DNA of 64,000 nt from Terriglobia bacterium (GCA_020073525.1 JAIQFA010000013.1:1-64000), one strand, 5' to 3'. Positions 39,998 through 49,365 are shown, counted from the first letter of the stretch. Made by a program: numbers and translations. The notes: generated from the sequence alone by a model not told the origin.

Positions 39998-40102
39998 TCA
40001 GTTGTGCGGCGGTGAATCGGCCGTTGGCTTCTTCCGCTCGGACTCTTCTTTTTGTGTCAGTACCCAAGCGGTTTTCATGGCTGTCCATCGAGCCGCGCGC
40101 GG
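39998..40102 (-). pseudogene. Degenerate dispersed repeat, element B copy 2
   Basis: A 34-codon fragment reading PRAARWTAMKTAWVLTQKEESERKKPTADSPPHN and a stop, preceded directly by an in-frame stop. It matches the end of the ORF at 7592-7813. It lies just downstream of cassette IV, parallel to the other repeat copies at the ends of cassettes I and III. The remaining 39806-40245 gap shows no gene. Confidence 0.5.
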
Positions 40103-40245
40103 TCAGCATCCGCGGGCGGCTTTACCCTGCAGGTCGAAAATAGCGATTCGCCCTTCGCCCAGAAAACCGATCGTTTCGTTTAAGGTTTCGCACTTTTGAA
40201 GCTCAGCGTTGTGTTGGTGAAGCCAATCGCATAAGTGGTTCTGAC

Positions 40246-41121
40246 CTACTTGCCCTTCTTCCAATCGAACCGATCTCCTGCCCGCAGTACCGACATCCGC
40301 ATCCCACGCCCGGATTGCACTTCGCCCTTCGCCGCCTTGCCGACCTTCGTATGGCGCGCATCGATTACGATGACGCCGCCCTTGCCGAACACCTCGAAGC
40401 TATCGCCCGAAACGAGGATGGCAGTCTCCTCGTCGATCGCGATCCCAGGAAAGGCCGGATTGTCGAGCACGGCGGAGACGAGCCGCGCAAAGCGCTGGCG
40501 CTTAACGAAATGCTGATCCGTGATCACCTCGGGCCAAAAGCCGAGTCCGGCGCCGATTTCGGTCCCGCCGCTCTTGATCGCGGTAAGATCCGCCGTCTCT
40601 CCGCCCTTGATCATCAGTGCCGGCATCGCTGCTGCTCCGGCGCTCATCCCGCCGACCAATGCGCCCGCTGCATGCCGTCTGCGGATCGCGGCCATCACCG
40701 CGGGCGCACCGTCCATCCACTTCAATAGTGTCTTTTGGTCGCCGCCGTCGAAGAAGATGTAATCTGCCGCCTCCACCGCTGCGATGGCGGAACCTTCATC
40801 AGTCTCCAAGTCAAGCACGGTAACGTTGATAGCACCAGCATCAGTCCAGCTCTTCTTGAGCATCGCAACAAGAACGTCGTATTCGATCTCGCCTTTCGAA
40901 TGCGGATGCAGGTTGCCTGTCGCATAGGCCACGACCACTACGCGCGAGCCCGGCCCGCCGCAGAGCTGGAGTCCCTTGGCCGTATACTCCTCGGGCGCGC
41001 CCCCCCCACCCTGGATGAGCAGCTTGCCATGACCAGGACCGTCGCAAGGCTTAGCAGCGAGGGCTGGCGTGGCGGTCGAGAGTGCGACGGCAAGCGTGAG
41101 GCAGAGCAAGGAAACACGCAT
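40246..41121 (-). CDS. Exported cyanophycinase-like peptidase (S51 family), cassette IV
   Basis: 291 residues from the ATG at 41121 with GGAGC upstream and a signal peptide (LCLTLAVALSTATPALAA); the ORF-track extension runs into the Asp-box gene. Family features: KLLIQGGGGAPEEY, VVVVAYATG, YIFFDGGDQKTLLKWM, the serine-nucleophile motif GGMSAGAAAM, EIGAGLGFWPEVITDQHFVKRQR and GIAIDEETAILV. Cyanophycinases hydrolyse beta-Asp-Arg dipeptides from cyanophycin. The exported form here would act outside the cytoplasm on imported or external polymer or isopeptide-type bonds; the exact substrate is not shown. Directly downstream of the Asp-box gene (31-base gap). Confidence 0.88.
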   Translation of the reverse strand: MRVSLLCLTLAVALSTATPALAAKPCDGPGHGKLLIQGGGGAPEEYTAKGLQLCGGPGSRVVVVAYATGNLHPHSKGEIEYDVLVAMLKKSWTDAGAINVTVLDLETDEGSAIAAVEAADYIFFDGGDQKTLLKWMDGAPAVMAAIRRRHAAGALVGGMSAGAAAMPALMIKGGETADLTAIKSGGTEIGAGLGFWPEVITDQHFVKRQRFARLVSAVLDNPAFPGIAIDEETAILVSGDSFEVFGKGGVIVIDARHTKVGKAAKGEVQSGRGMRMSVLRAGDRFDWKKGK

Positions 41122-41152
41122 AACAGCTCCTAGTTTGGGAATATTTCGTTTC

Positions 41153-43075
41153 TCATCTCGGATTCGACTGTTTCGGCTTATCTGTGCTCTGTGCCTTCTC
41201 AACCCTGGCCGTCACTTTGAACTTGAAGCGCGGGCACTCCATCAGTTTAGAAGGTAGCTTGAATCGCCAAACGATCCCCTCGCTAATCGCACCAGGGGGG
41301 AGCGACTCGAAATCGCCAAGAGCATGAGCGTAATCGAAAACCGCGCCGACGCCCGCTTTGCCGTTGATCGCGTTGAGGAGCACGCCATCAAGCGGGTTCC
41401 GTTCCCCGGTGACAGGATTGAATACGGATCCAGTGAGCGAAGTTACCTCCACCTTGATCGGGCCGTAGATCGGTTTACCCGACACGTTCTTCAGCCGGAT
41501 CGGCAGCTCGACGGTTCCGGCTGGTGGAAACTCGCGCAATGGTTCCATCCACACTTCCACTTGTTCGCTTACGTCGGCTTCGACCAGCACTGATTTAGAC
41601 TTCTCGGTGTTCGCCTTGTCGGGGCGCTCCACTCGCACACGCGCCGTCCATATCTGATGGGATCCGGTGCGACCATCGATCCAGAAAGGATGGAACGTCC
41701 CGTCGCTGGCTGCAGTCATTCCCATGTAGTCTCGGTATGCCGACAGGCCGCCGGAGAACTTGCCGTAAGTACCAGTGATCTCGACTCGAAACAAATTTCG
41801 CCCCAGGGCAGCAATGTCCGTGGGAAGCGAGGAGACCCGCACGGCAGGCAAGAAAGTCTCGCCACCGTCGACCGAGGCTGCGAGATATTGCTGCACCAGC
41901 ACGCCATCATGTCCAGCGAGCGTGTCACGTGTGTCATACCAGGCTACAGCCAACGTGCCTTCGCTGTTCACCGCGAGGGTTGGCAAGAATTGATTGCCGA
42001 TGTCGGGGGTCCCAGCGGAGATCATCTTCGGCTTGGCCCAGCTCTTTCCCCGGTCGGAAGAATACGACATCAAGATCCGCACGTTCCGGGGTGCGGGCTG
42101 ATTCTCCTGGGGAAAGGGAAAGGCTGGGTCGTAATACTGTTCCGCCCAGACGATATAAAGGCGGTTTCGTAAGGGCCCATCAGAGTTGTCAATTGCGAGA
42201 TAGGGGAATACGTCTCCAGCGATCTCGCCGCCGCCCTGAAGTGTGAACTTCTGCGGAGAAGAAAAGGTGGCGCCACCATCCGTCGATGTGGCGAACCAAT
42301 AGTGATACCAAGCATAGATCGTTTTCGCCTCATCATTGGCTGCGAAATCCAGAAACGGGACCAAGAGCTCGCCATCGGTGAATAGCACCGGAGTCGTGGA
42401 GTTAAGGCGTCGCCCAGGCATGTTGTACGAGTTGGCCACATCAACCAGTCCAATCCAGGTTCGACCGTCATCGCTCGAGCGGTATACTCCGATGCGGTTG
42501 TTCTGCTTCTGCTCGCTCGTGACCGTCGCTTCAAGGTCCTCGTACATCCCGTTCATGTAAATGTTCCCTGCAAATCGGCCGTTGGTGTGATCCACCACGA
42601 TTTGCTCACGATCGATGACGGTGAGATATGTAGGTTTGTCCCAAGTGACGCCACCGTCCTCCGAGCGGTAGAAGAGCGTCGCTTGCTTTGAATCCTTCAC
42701 CCCGCCGGTCACAAAGTAGCCGGTCCCGGTTCGACCGTATGCGACTACTGGGTCGCCGCTAAAGGCTGCGGCTTCTGGATAGATGATGGTATTCCAGCTA
42801 TACCCGCCATCCCGACTGTAAAACCCTCTGCTTTCCTGATCCCCGAGTGGGTGCTTCGTCCGCTGAAGAATGCCCGAGCCCAACAGGTTTGACGGGTTGG
42901 TCGGATCCGCCGCGACCTGCAACTCATAATACTTCCCGTCGTCCCCTGAACTCACGAGCACGTTGGGACCAACCAAGACACGTGCCTTCTGTTGTGCTGC
43001 TACGTTCACTACAACGATAAGTAGTCCGAGAATGATGGCATGCAGTTTGTGCATCAACCTTGCACGATTGCTCAT
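41153..43075 (-). CDS. Exported Asp-box (BNR/sialidase-fold) protein, cassette IV
   Basis: 640 residues from the ATG at 43075 with GGAAGAAGAG upstream, signal peptide (AIILGLLIVVVNVAAQ). Asp boxes: SRDGGYSW, SEDGGVTW, SSDDGRTW, STDGGATF, SSDRGKSW, SVDGGETF. It shares FWIDGRTGSHQIWTARVRV and the extra C-terminal domain (PAGTVELPIRLKNVSGKPIYGPIKVEV...FDYAHALGDFESLPPGAISEG) with the cassette III protein. Likely a periplasmic or surface propeller; the ligand is unknown. Co-transcribed with the cyanophycinase-like gene. Confidence 0.8.
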   Translation of the reverse strand: MSNRARLMHKLHAIILGLLIVVVNVAAQQKARVLVGPNVLVSSGDDGKYYELQVAADPTNPSNLLGSGILQRTKHPLGDQESRGFYSRDGGYSWNTIIYPEAAAFSGDPVVAYGRTGTGYFVTGGVKDSKQATLFYRSEDGGVTWDKPTYLTVIDREQIVVDHTNGRFAGNIYMNGMYEDLEATVTSEQKQNNRIGVYRSSDDGRTWIGLVDVANSYNMPGRRLNSTTPVLFTDGELLVPFLDFAANDEAKTIYAWYHYWFATSTDGGATFSSPQKFTLQGGGEIAGDVFPYLAIDNSDGPLRNRLYIVWAEQYYDPAFPFPQENQPAPRNVRILMSYSSDRGKSWAKPKMISAGTPDIGNQFLPTLAVNSEGTLAVAWYDTRDTLAGHDGVLVQQYLAASVDGGETFLPAVRVSSLPTDIAALGRNLFRVEITGTYGKFSGGLSAYRDYMGMTAASDGTFHPFWIDGRTGSHQIWTARVRVERPDKANTEKSKSVLVEADVSEQVEVWMEPLREFPPAGTVELPIRLKNVSGKPIYGPIKVEVTSLTGSVFNPVTGERNPLDGVLLNAINGKAGVGAVFDYAHALGDFESLPPGAISEGIVWRFKLPSKLMECPRFKFKVTARVEKAQSTDKPKQSNPR

Positions 43076-43269
43076 TTGCTCTTCTTCCTTAATTGAGAAT
43101 TGACAGTCGTAAATACAGCCTGGCACCTGGCGCCAAAACCCAGGACAAGCATCTAGTAGTGCAGGCGGTTCAAATCCGGCTTCACGCATGGCACACGCCG
43201 AGTCGGGGCGATTTCACTCCGAGCCGCTAACAGATCCGTGCATGACGGTCTCCCACCGGTTTTTCCATA

Positions 43270-46200
43270 CTAGAAGAGCAGCTTGAGTGCCAGCTGTAGT
43301 GAGCGCGGGCCGCCAGATTGATACAGCGGGTTCAGCCCGCCGAGCGAGTTATTCACCGTGGCGTACGCCTGGCCGAAATAGGTTGGACCAATCGTCAGGA
43401 AGCTGTACATCGGTCCAAAGCTGGGATGGTTAAAGACGTTGAAGGCCTCAGCGCGGAACTGTAAGTGCAGTCTTTCGCGGATTGGGAATTCTCGCCGCAA
43501 GGCCAAGCTCACTTGCGTAGCTCCAAAGCCGCGTGCGAAATTGCGCCCGACATTACCCTCGACGCCAGGAGGCAAGAGGTTGTTTGGATCACAATTCAAC
43601 AGGAACGCGTAGCAATTGATGATCCGGCCTCCGGGATATTGTGAGCCGTTGAGGTAAATCGGCTGGGCAGGAACCAAATTGGGGTGAAAGTATTCGTTCT
43701 GATGTGTCACAGGGTTAATTGCCTGCGTACCGATCACATCCACCGGCAGGGCCGAGCGTACCGAAATACGCGTGTCCAATCCCCAGTGCGCCAAGGCTGC
43801 CGACGCTAAACGGTTCGAATAGCTGCCCGGAACGTCGTAAGTAATCGCAGCCTGGACGTTGTGCCGAACGTCGAAATCTGAGCTGGAGCGCAGCAATTCG
43901 TCGTTAGCATAAAAGTTTGTTGAGTTGTCATCGATGGAGTGGGACCAGGTATACGACGCCAGCGCCTGCAAACCGTGCGAAAGATTCTTCTGGTACTTTA
44001 CCTGAAGCGCATTGTAGTTGGAGCTGGCCCGGTTCGAGGTTATGGCTAAGCCGTTTCCCAACGAGAAATTAGGATTGTCCGTGGGATTGTAAAAAAAAGC
44101 TGCCATCAATCTTCGCGCTGCTGATCCGACATAACTCATCGTCACGGTTTGGTTCGCTCCCAAACCCTGCTCGACGGCAAAGTTCCATTGCATGGTATAC
44201 GGAAGCCTCAAATTCGGATCAAAGGCATAGACAATAGCGTTATATGGAGCTGCAACGCTCGGCGGAGGAAGCGTAACTTGCGCCGAGGTCAGCGGCAGGG
44301 GCACGCCGAAGAAAAGAGCACTCGATGTAAAGCCAACAGCAGCATTGAATCCGTTCGAGCCTAGGGTGTTCCCCATGTCGTAGAAGAAACCGAAGCCTGT
44401 GCGCAGGACCGTCTGGTGGCCCGGTGCCTGCTGCAACTGATAGGCCAGTCCCACGCGCGGCGCGAATCCATGCCAGTCTGTCTTCCAGAGCGGAGTATTT
44501 TCTGGAGCCAGCTTGGTCGTAGATAAATCTGTGATCTGATCGACGGTGTAAGGAGATGGGCCGCTGAGATTGCCGGGAGCTGGATTGACGTCCCAGCGCA
44601 GACCCAACGACAGCGAAAGCTGTGGAGTTGCCTTCCACTCATCCTGCACAAAGGCCGAGAAATTACGATACACAGGCGTCACTGGCGCGCTTGTGGTTGA
44701 AGCAACTCCCGCGAGGTCGGCGCTATTCGTCAGCACCGATGCTTCACTGAAGAACAGAGCGAATTGGGAGGCTGTAATTGGCTGGACATAGGTCGTCAGT
44801 CTGCGCCAATCCACTCCGAATTTGAACTGGTGTGCACCATGCGACCAAGCATGGGCATCCGTCACGGTGTACTGCCGCTGGGCGGCAGCGTTCTCTCCCG
44901 CACCCCAGAAAGCACCGCCACCGTAGGCAAGAAGGAACGCAACAGACGATCCGACTGCCGTCGGCGGCTGGCCGTTTGGCCCGGGAAGACTGGCGATATC
45001 GAACGGGGTAGCTCCGCCGAAACTCGTGGACACATTATTGCTTAGCGAGTTGTTCTGTGTAATGTTAAACCGCAGTTCATTCGTCTGCCTTGAGGTGATC
45101 GTGCTCGTGGCACCCACGGTTAGGGTGCGCACGTTGATCGCGTTGGTTGTTTGAAATCCTGGGGCCGAATAGACCCAACCACTGGACGGCGTATTCGCGT
45201 ACCGGCCAAAGAGCTGGAGCTTGTTGCCAATGCTGTGGTCAACTCGTATGCCAACATTGTCCAACGAAGACGGAGCCGAGTAAGAAATGTTGTAGATAGC
45301 CAGTCCGTCATTCAGACCGTCTTCACCTCCGTTCGGCAATGAGAAGGCAGTCAGGAATGGCTGCAATGCAGCGGGCGCCTGCTGTCGCAGGGTCATGTCC
45401 GGAACGAAGAACTTCTGTGCCGGCTGGGGCACGGTGAGCCGCAAACCTTCGTAGGAGAAGAAAAAGAAGGTCTTGTCCTTGCCGTTGTAAAGCCCAGGGA
45501 TCCGGATTGGCCCCCCGAGTGTGCCACCAAAATCGTTTTGACGCTCCGGTAGCCTGGGAGTGAGCGGATTATTCAAACACCCACACGTGTTAAACCAATT
45601 GTTGGCGTCCATCGCATCGTTTCGGAGATAATCATAGGCCGATCCGTGCCATGCGTTCGTGCCAGAGCGCGTGGTGAAGGCAAACTGTCCGCCAGGTGTG
45701 CGCCCATATTCCGCCGAGTAGGTGGACGTGCTAGCCCGAAACTCCTGTAAGGCATCCACCGAAACCATGCTTTGCGTGGTGCCCAATATAGTCTCGCCAG
45801 GAGTGTTCCCGGAAACTCCCGCGCCGCCGAGAGGATTATCTGGTGCGGTGCCAGTGTTCGCACTGACACCATCCACGGTGAAGTAGTTGGCTTCGGTCCG
45901 CTGACCATTGACGCTGATTTCGCCGGCGCCTCCGACACCACCGCCAGGGACCTGTACCACGCCCGGCGCGAGCGTCAGCAAATCCTGAAAGCTCCTACCA
46001 TTCAGCGGCATGTTCTCGACGAACTTACGGTCAATCACTGCGCTGACCGACGCGTCCGTCGTATTGACCACAAGTCCGCCTGCTTGTACGGTGATACTTT
46101 CTGATATGGAGCCGATCGCCATCTCAAAATTGATTGCAGCAACGTCCTGAACGTGCAATACAACGCCCGGCTTCAAGATGGTCTTGAACCCCGCTCTTTG

Positions 46201-46434
46201 CACCTCAATCTGGTAGGTTCCCGGAGGGAGTGAGGGGACCGTGTAGTTTCCCGTCTGATCGGTGGAGGTCTCCTGTCGTACGTTGGTGAGGACATTTACC
46301 ACCATCACCTTCACACCGGGAAGCACAGCCTTGGTCGGATCCGTTATTCGGCCGGTGATGGTTGCGCTGGTGGATTGTCCGAAAGCATTGCACATCAGAA
46401 CCAAGACGGTCAGAACCGGGAGCAGTCGCCGCAT
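43270..46434 (-). CDS. Oar-like TonB-dependent receptor, cassette IV
   Basis: 1054 residues, GCAGGAG before the ATG, signal peptide LLPVLTVLVLMCNAFGQ. Regulatory-like Ig domain (ATITGRITDPTKAVLPGVKVMVVNVLTNVRQETSTDQTGNYTVPSLPPGTYQIEV), plug (NTTDASVSAVIDRKFVENMPLNGRSFQDLLTLAPGVVQ) and barrel ending LQLALKLLF. It is the closest paralogue of receptor I: the last third is nearly identical at DNA level (for example the stretch near 43457 against 9769). This points to recent duplication or gene conversion between cassettes I and IV. Confidence 0.88.
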   Translation of the reverse strand: MRRLLPVLTVLVLMCNAFGQSTSATITGRITDPTKAVLPGVKVMVVNVLTNVRQETSTDQTGNYTVPSLPPGTYQIEVQRAGFKTILKPGVVLHVQDVAAINFEMAIGSISESITVQAGGLVVNTTDASVSAVIDRKFVENMPLNGRSFQDLLTLAPGVVQVPGGGVGGAGEISVNGQRTEANYFTVDGVSANTGTAPDNPLGGAGVSGNTPGETILGTTQSMVSVDALQEFRASTSTYSAEYGRTPGGQFAFTTRSGTNAWHGSAYDYLRNDAMDANNWFNTCGCLNNPLTPRLPERQNDFGGTLGGPIRIPGLYNGKDKTFFFFSYEGLRLTVPQPAQKFFVPDMTLRQQAPAALQPFLTAFSLPNGGEDGLNDGLAIYNISYSAPSSLDNVGIRVDHSIGNKLQLFGRYANTPSSGWVYSAPGFQTTNAINVRTLTVGATSTITSRQTNELRFNITQNNSLSNNVSTSFGGATPFDIASLPGPNGQPPTAVGSSVAFLLAYGGGAFWGAGENAAAQRQYTVTDAHAWSHGAHQFKFGVDWRRLTTYVQPITASQFALFFSEASVLTNSADLAGVASTTSAPVTPVYRNFSAFVQDEWKATPQLSLSLGLRWDVNPAPGNLSGPSPYTVDQITDLSTTKLAPENTPLWKTDWHGFAPRVGLAYQLQQAPGHQTVLRTGFGFFYDMGNTLGSNGFNAAVGFTSSALFFGVPLPLTSAQVTLPPPSVAAPYNAIVYAFDPNLRLPYTMQWNFAVEQGLGANQTVTMSYVGSAARRLMAAFFYNPTDNPNFSLGNGLAITSNRASSNYNALQVKYQKNLSHGLQALASYTWSHSIDDNSTNFYANDELLRSSSDFDVRHNVQAAITYDVPGSYSNRLASAALAHWGLDTRISVRSALPVDVIGTQAINPVTHQNEYFHPNLVPAQPIYLNGSQYPGGRIINCYAFLLNCDPNNLLPPGVEGNVGRNFARGFGATQVSLALRREFPIRERLHLQFRAEAFNVFNHPSFGPMYSFLTIGPTYFGQAYATVNNSLGGLNPLYQSGGPRSLQLALKLLF

Positions 46435-46548
46435 GTTTTTCTCCTGCTGCGCGGGGTGGCAGCCTATCCGCTAGTACGGCAGCTTCCGAGGTTCTGTACC
46501 GCTGGCGCAGGATTTTGGCTTGGTTCGACAAAAAAAAGCAGGGGGTAA

Positions 46549-46573
46549 GCAGCGAACGTGCAGCGCTCGCTGC
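46549..46573 (-). terminator. Possible hairpin just after the cassette IV anti-sigma stop
   Basis: GCAGCGA and TCGCTGC form a seven-base stem adjoining the anti-sigma stop codon. On the minus strand a run of eight T follows about eleven bases later, near 46537-46530. It could attenuate transcription between the sigma/anti-sigma pair and the receptor; the spacing to the T-run is longer than usual. Confidence 0.35.
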
Positions 46574-47839
46574 CTACGGATGATTGGCCAGTTTCTGCAG
46601 AGAGGCATAGAGGAACGGCTTCCCGGTAGGCTTGTTGCTTCCCCCGTTGGGCTCTACAGTCACAAAGATGGCATCCACGTCCGCCAACTTGGCGGGATCG
46701 TCGAAGCGAAGAGCCCAGCGCCGGTTGGTCTCATTGTCCATATAAAGGATGCCCAAATTAAGAGGTTTCGCTTGTCCCAGCACGCGCTGTCCCCAAACCT
46801 GAAATGCGCTGGCATTCTTGACATGCGGTTGCTGGTCCAGGTCGAAGGCGTAAAAGACGAGCGACTTGCTCTTGGTGTAAAAGACGCGGCCAAACGGTTT
46901 GCGCGTCTTGCCACTGTTGTCGACATCGTAGACGTCGGCAATGTACAACTGTCGCGCCCCCATCAGCTCGCGAATGTCGCGATCGGACGACAAATACTGC
47001 TCGCGGTCGGCAATTGTCTGATCCTGTTCGCGGACCCGCGCCGAGAGATTCTGGACGTTCGATTCCAGAGATGCCATCTTGACCAGGGTCTGACTGTACT
47101 GACCTTGGATGGTGTCAAGTCTTTCTTGGACTGTTCGATAGGCCTGCTGCGCTCTCTGCAGTTGATCGGCGAGGGAATCGCGCTCACTACTGACCAGTTG
47201 CAGCTGCTCGGAACTCGCGCTGCTGGTAGCGGCTAGTTCGTCGACACGAACCTCGGCCACCTTAAGCCTGTTGTCCAGACGACCAATCTCGGCTTGCTTC
47301 TGCTTGCTTTCCCGCTGCAGAGCTTCCACTTGCGCCGCGCTGGCTCTGAGTTTCACCTGCCACTCTTGCCCATCGAAATTTTGCGGCGGCAGGGCCTGAG
47401 GAGTGATCGAAGTCATCTGCACAGTCGCGCGAGCGCCTCGCTGCCATGCCCGATAAGCCACAGCGCCAACAGCAATCACCACACACGCCGCCAGCACACC
47501 GATACCAACTCTCGCCAGATTCCAGTTGAGTGTTGGCGCAACGCGCCACGGTGCAGCCCTTTCCGCGCTTCCAATGGTCGCGAGCAAGCGATCTCGCACT
47601 CCGGATTCGTTCCACGGTCGCTCGTCTTCGCGAGGCAATTCGTAATCCGCCGCCAGCAGCGGCATGCCTTCACTCGCGACCTTCTTAAACTGTTCGTAAG
47701 TTTCACGGCACGCCGAACAAGCAACTAGGTGCGCTTGCAGTTCGTTCGTCTCTTCCGAGGAGAGCGTTCCCGATGTCGCGAGAGCGCACAGTTCGATATA
47801 CCGATCGTGGTCGCCCGCAGCGTCTTCTACAGTAATCAT
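46574..47839 (-). CDS. Membrane anti-sigma factor, cassette IV
   Basis: 421 residues. Zinc finger LQAHLVACSACRETYEQF, membrane helix GIGVLAACVVIAVGAVAYRAW, coiled coil (VEALQRESKQKQAEIGRLDNRLKVAEVRVDEL...), RskA-like C-terminal domain (MGARQLYIADVYDVDNSGKTRKPFGRVFYTKSKSLVFYAFDL, IFVTVEPNGGSNKPTGKPF) and terminal NHP. It overlaps the sigma stop by four bases (ATGA). Closest to the cassette I protein, as for the receptors. Confidence 0.82.
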   Translation of the reverse strand: MITVEDAAGDHDRYIELCALATSGTLSSEETNELQAHLVACSACRETYEQFKKVASEGMPLLAADYELPREDERPWNESGVRDRLLATIGSAERAAPWRVAPTLNWNLARVGIGVLAACVVIAVGAVAYRAWQRGARATVQMTSITPQALPPQNFDGQEWQVKLRASAAQVEALQRESKQKQAEIGRLDNRLKVAEVRVDELAATSSASSEQLQLVSSERDSLADQLQRAQQAYRTVQERLDTIQGQYSQTLVKMASLESNVQNLSARVREQDQTIADREQYLSSDRDIRELMGARQLYIADVYDVDNSGKTRKPFGRVFYTKSKSLVFYAFDLDQQPHVKNASAFQVWGQRVLGQAKPLNLGILYMDNETNRRWALRFDDPAKLADVDAIFVTVEPNGGSNKPTGKPFLYASLQKLANHP

Positions 47840-48492
47840 GACTTTATATCTCGCAGCTTCTCGATAATTGTGCTCTTACGGAGCTTGTCGAGCCCCCGGT
47901 AATAATGGTGCCGAACGTTGCCGAGTGGCTCACCCAATCGTTCGGCGATGTCCGCGAATTCGAGTCCCTCAAAGAAGAACAGCTCCAGAGTCTTCCGCTG
48001 CTTCTCACTCAATTCCGCAAACGCAGGCCGCATCTGCTCGAGGGTCAGCTTCCCTCCCACCTCGCGTTCCAGGTCAGTGTCTCCCGATAAAGTATCGCCC
48101 ACCGCTTCCAGATCTGTACCAGCATAGAAATTCCTTCGCACCAGAAAGGAACGTCGATCGAGCGCCCGGTGGTAGGCGATCTGCACAATCCACCCCTTGC
48201 CGCTTCCCTTGACCGGATCAAACAGATTCGCCTTCTGGTAAAGGTGCAGAAATACGTCTTGTACCAGTTCCTCGGACTCTCCCTGATCGTGCAGTATGCG
48301 CAGGCCGATCGAAAACACCAATCTGGAGAAGCGGCTGAACAACAGCTGGAAGGCGTTTTTGTCCTGCTTGCTGAGTCTTAGAATGGCTTGTTCGTCGCTC
48401 AGCTCGGGATCACTAAGCAGACGGCGGCGTTGGGTATCTTCCCCAAAGAGTTCAGCCATCGGAAATAACTGGTCTTGAGATGCGCTACTCAC
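47836..48492 (-). CDS. ECF RNA polymerase sigma factor, cassette IV
   Basis: 218 residues from a GTG. Region 2: RFSRLVFSIGLRILHDQGESEELVQDVFLHLYQKA and FDPVKGSGKGWIVQIAYHRALDRRS. Region 4: LSEKQRKTLELFFFEGLEFADIAERLGEPLGNVRHHYYRGLDKLRKS. Very similar to the cassette I sigma factor. First gene of cassette IV, with an 870-base gene-poor region upstream that should hold its promoter. Confidence 0.87.
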   Translation of the reverse strand: MSSASQDQLFPMAELFGEDTQRRRLLSDPELSDEQAILRLSKQDKNAFQLLFSRFSRLVFSIGLRILHDQGESEELVQDVFLHLYQKANLFDPVKGSGKGWIVQIAYHRALDRRSFLVRRNFYAGTDLEAVGDTLSGDTDLEREVGGKLTLEQMRPAFAELSEKQRKTLELFFFEGLEFADIAERLGEPLGNVRHHYYRGLDKLRKSTIIEKLRDIKS

Positions 48493-48636
48493 AGGACGTT
48501 GCCAGGGCTCCTAGGCAAACTGCTACAAGTGCTGACAATACACCAACTTCCCACCGCTGGAATCATTTTTCTTGCGCCTAGAAAAAAGGCCTGCCCACTG
48601 GTACAGAAACTACTCAAGAAACGTATACTGCCCTAG

Positions 48637-49365
48637 CAATCAGACCTAAGAGGAAGCGGCGAACGCTCCGACGACCGGCGCCTGGTCAGAAGTTTCTTCT
48701 CGACTCCATCTCTACTATTCAGGAATAAACAACTGTCGCGCGGGAATTCGATAGCCGCCGGTTATCAATCCGATCAACTAAAATCTTGGACTACGGAACC
48801 ACTGTTGCATAGTTTGTTTCAGGGCGCTGTATGGGACGCACAGTTCAAAGGGATCGATGTGGTCTCTCCTGCCCCCAATTGGAAGGAACACAGCGTGGTT
48901 CGTCGTTCCCAGCGTGAGCCACGAATGGCGTTATATTCCGCCGTGGAACCCTCAACCTACAAGCTACGCTTCTGAGGTGAATCGGTGAATCATGATCGAG
49001 ACTGCTCTCGGGATAAACGGCTACGATTGCACGTTCGGCGATGGCAACACAGCCGAAGAGTATGAGGCCATTGCAGTAGCGCTGCTCCGGACGGCGGAGG
49101 CGGTCCGCAATCGAGAAGAAGGCAGGGTGGAATGTCTCGGAAAGGATGCAAAGTACTCGCTTCGGCGCTGATCCATCATTGTGGTCCAGAGTGCGATGAA
49201 GACGCCCTTGCTGATCCGGCCACGATTGAGGAATTCACCTGTGCTGGCGGCTCCGGTGCGTCGCTGCGTGCCATTTCACGATCAATGATCGACCAGTACC
49301 GCCGCGCGTCAAGACAGTAGAACTACATGCGGATCCGTAAACTCAGAACCATTCTCCCGTGTTGG
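48637..49365 (+). other. Gene-poor region with possible gene remnants
   Basis: A plus-strand frame open from 48637 to about 48975 has no ATG but reads plausibly in its second half (LLHSLFQGAVWDAQFKGIDVVSPAPNWKEHSVV). It is followed by a 59-codon ORF at 48992-49171 (MIETALGINGYDCTFGDGNTAEEYEAIAVALLRTAEAVRNREEG) with a weak GAGGTG upstream, and another short ORF at 49132-49320 in a third frame. These may be remnants of one or two decayed genes. None was recognised. Confidence 0.3.
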
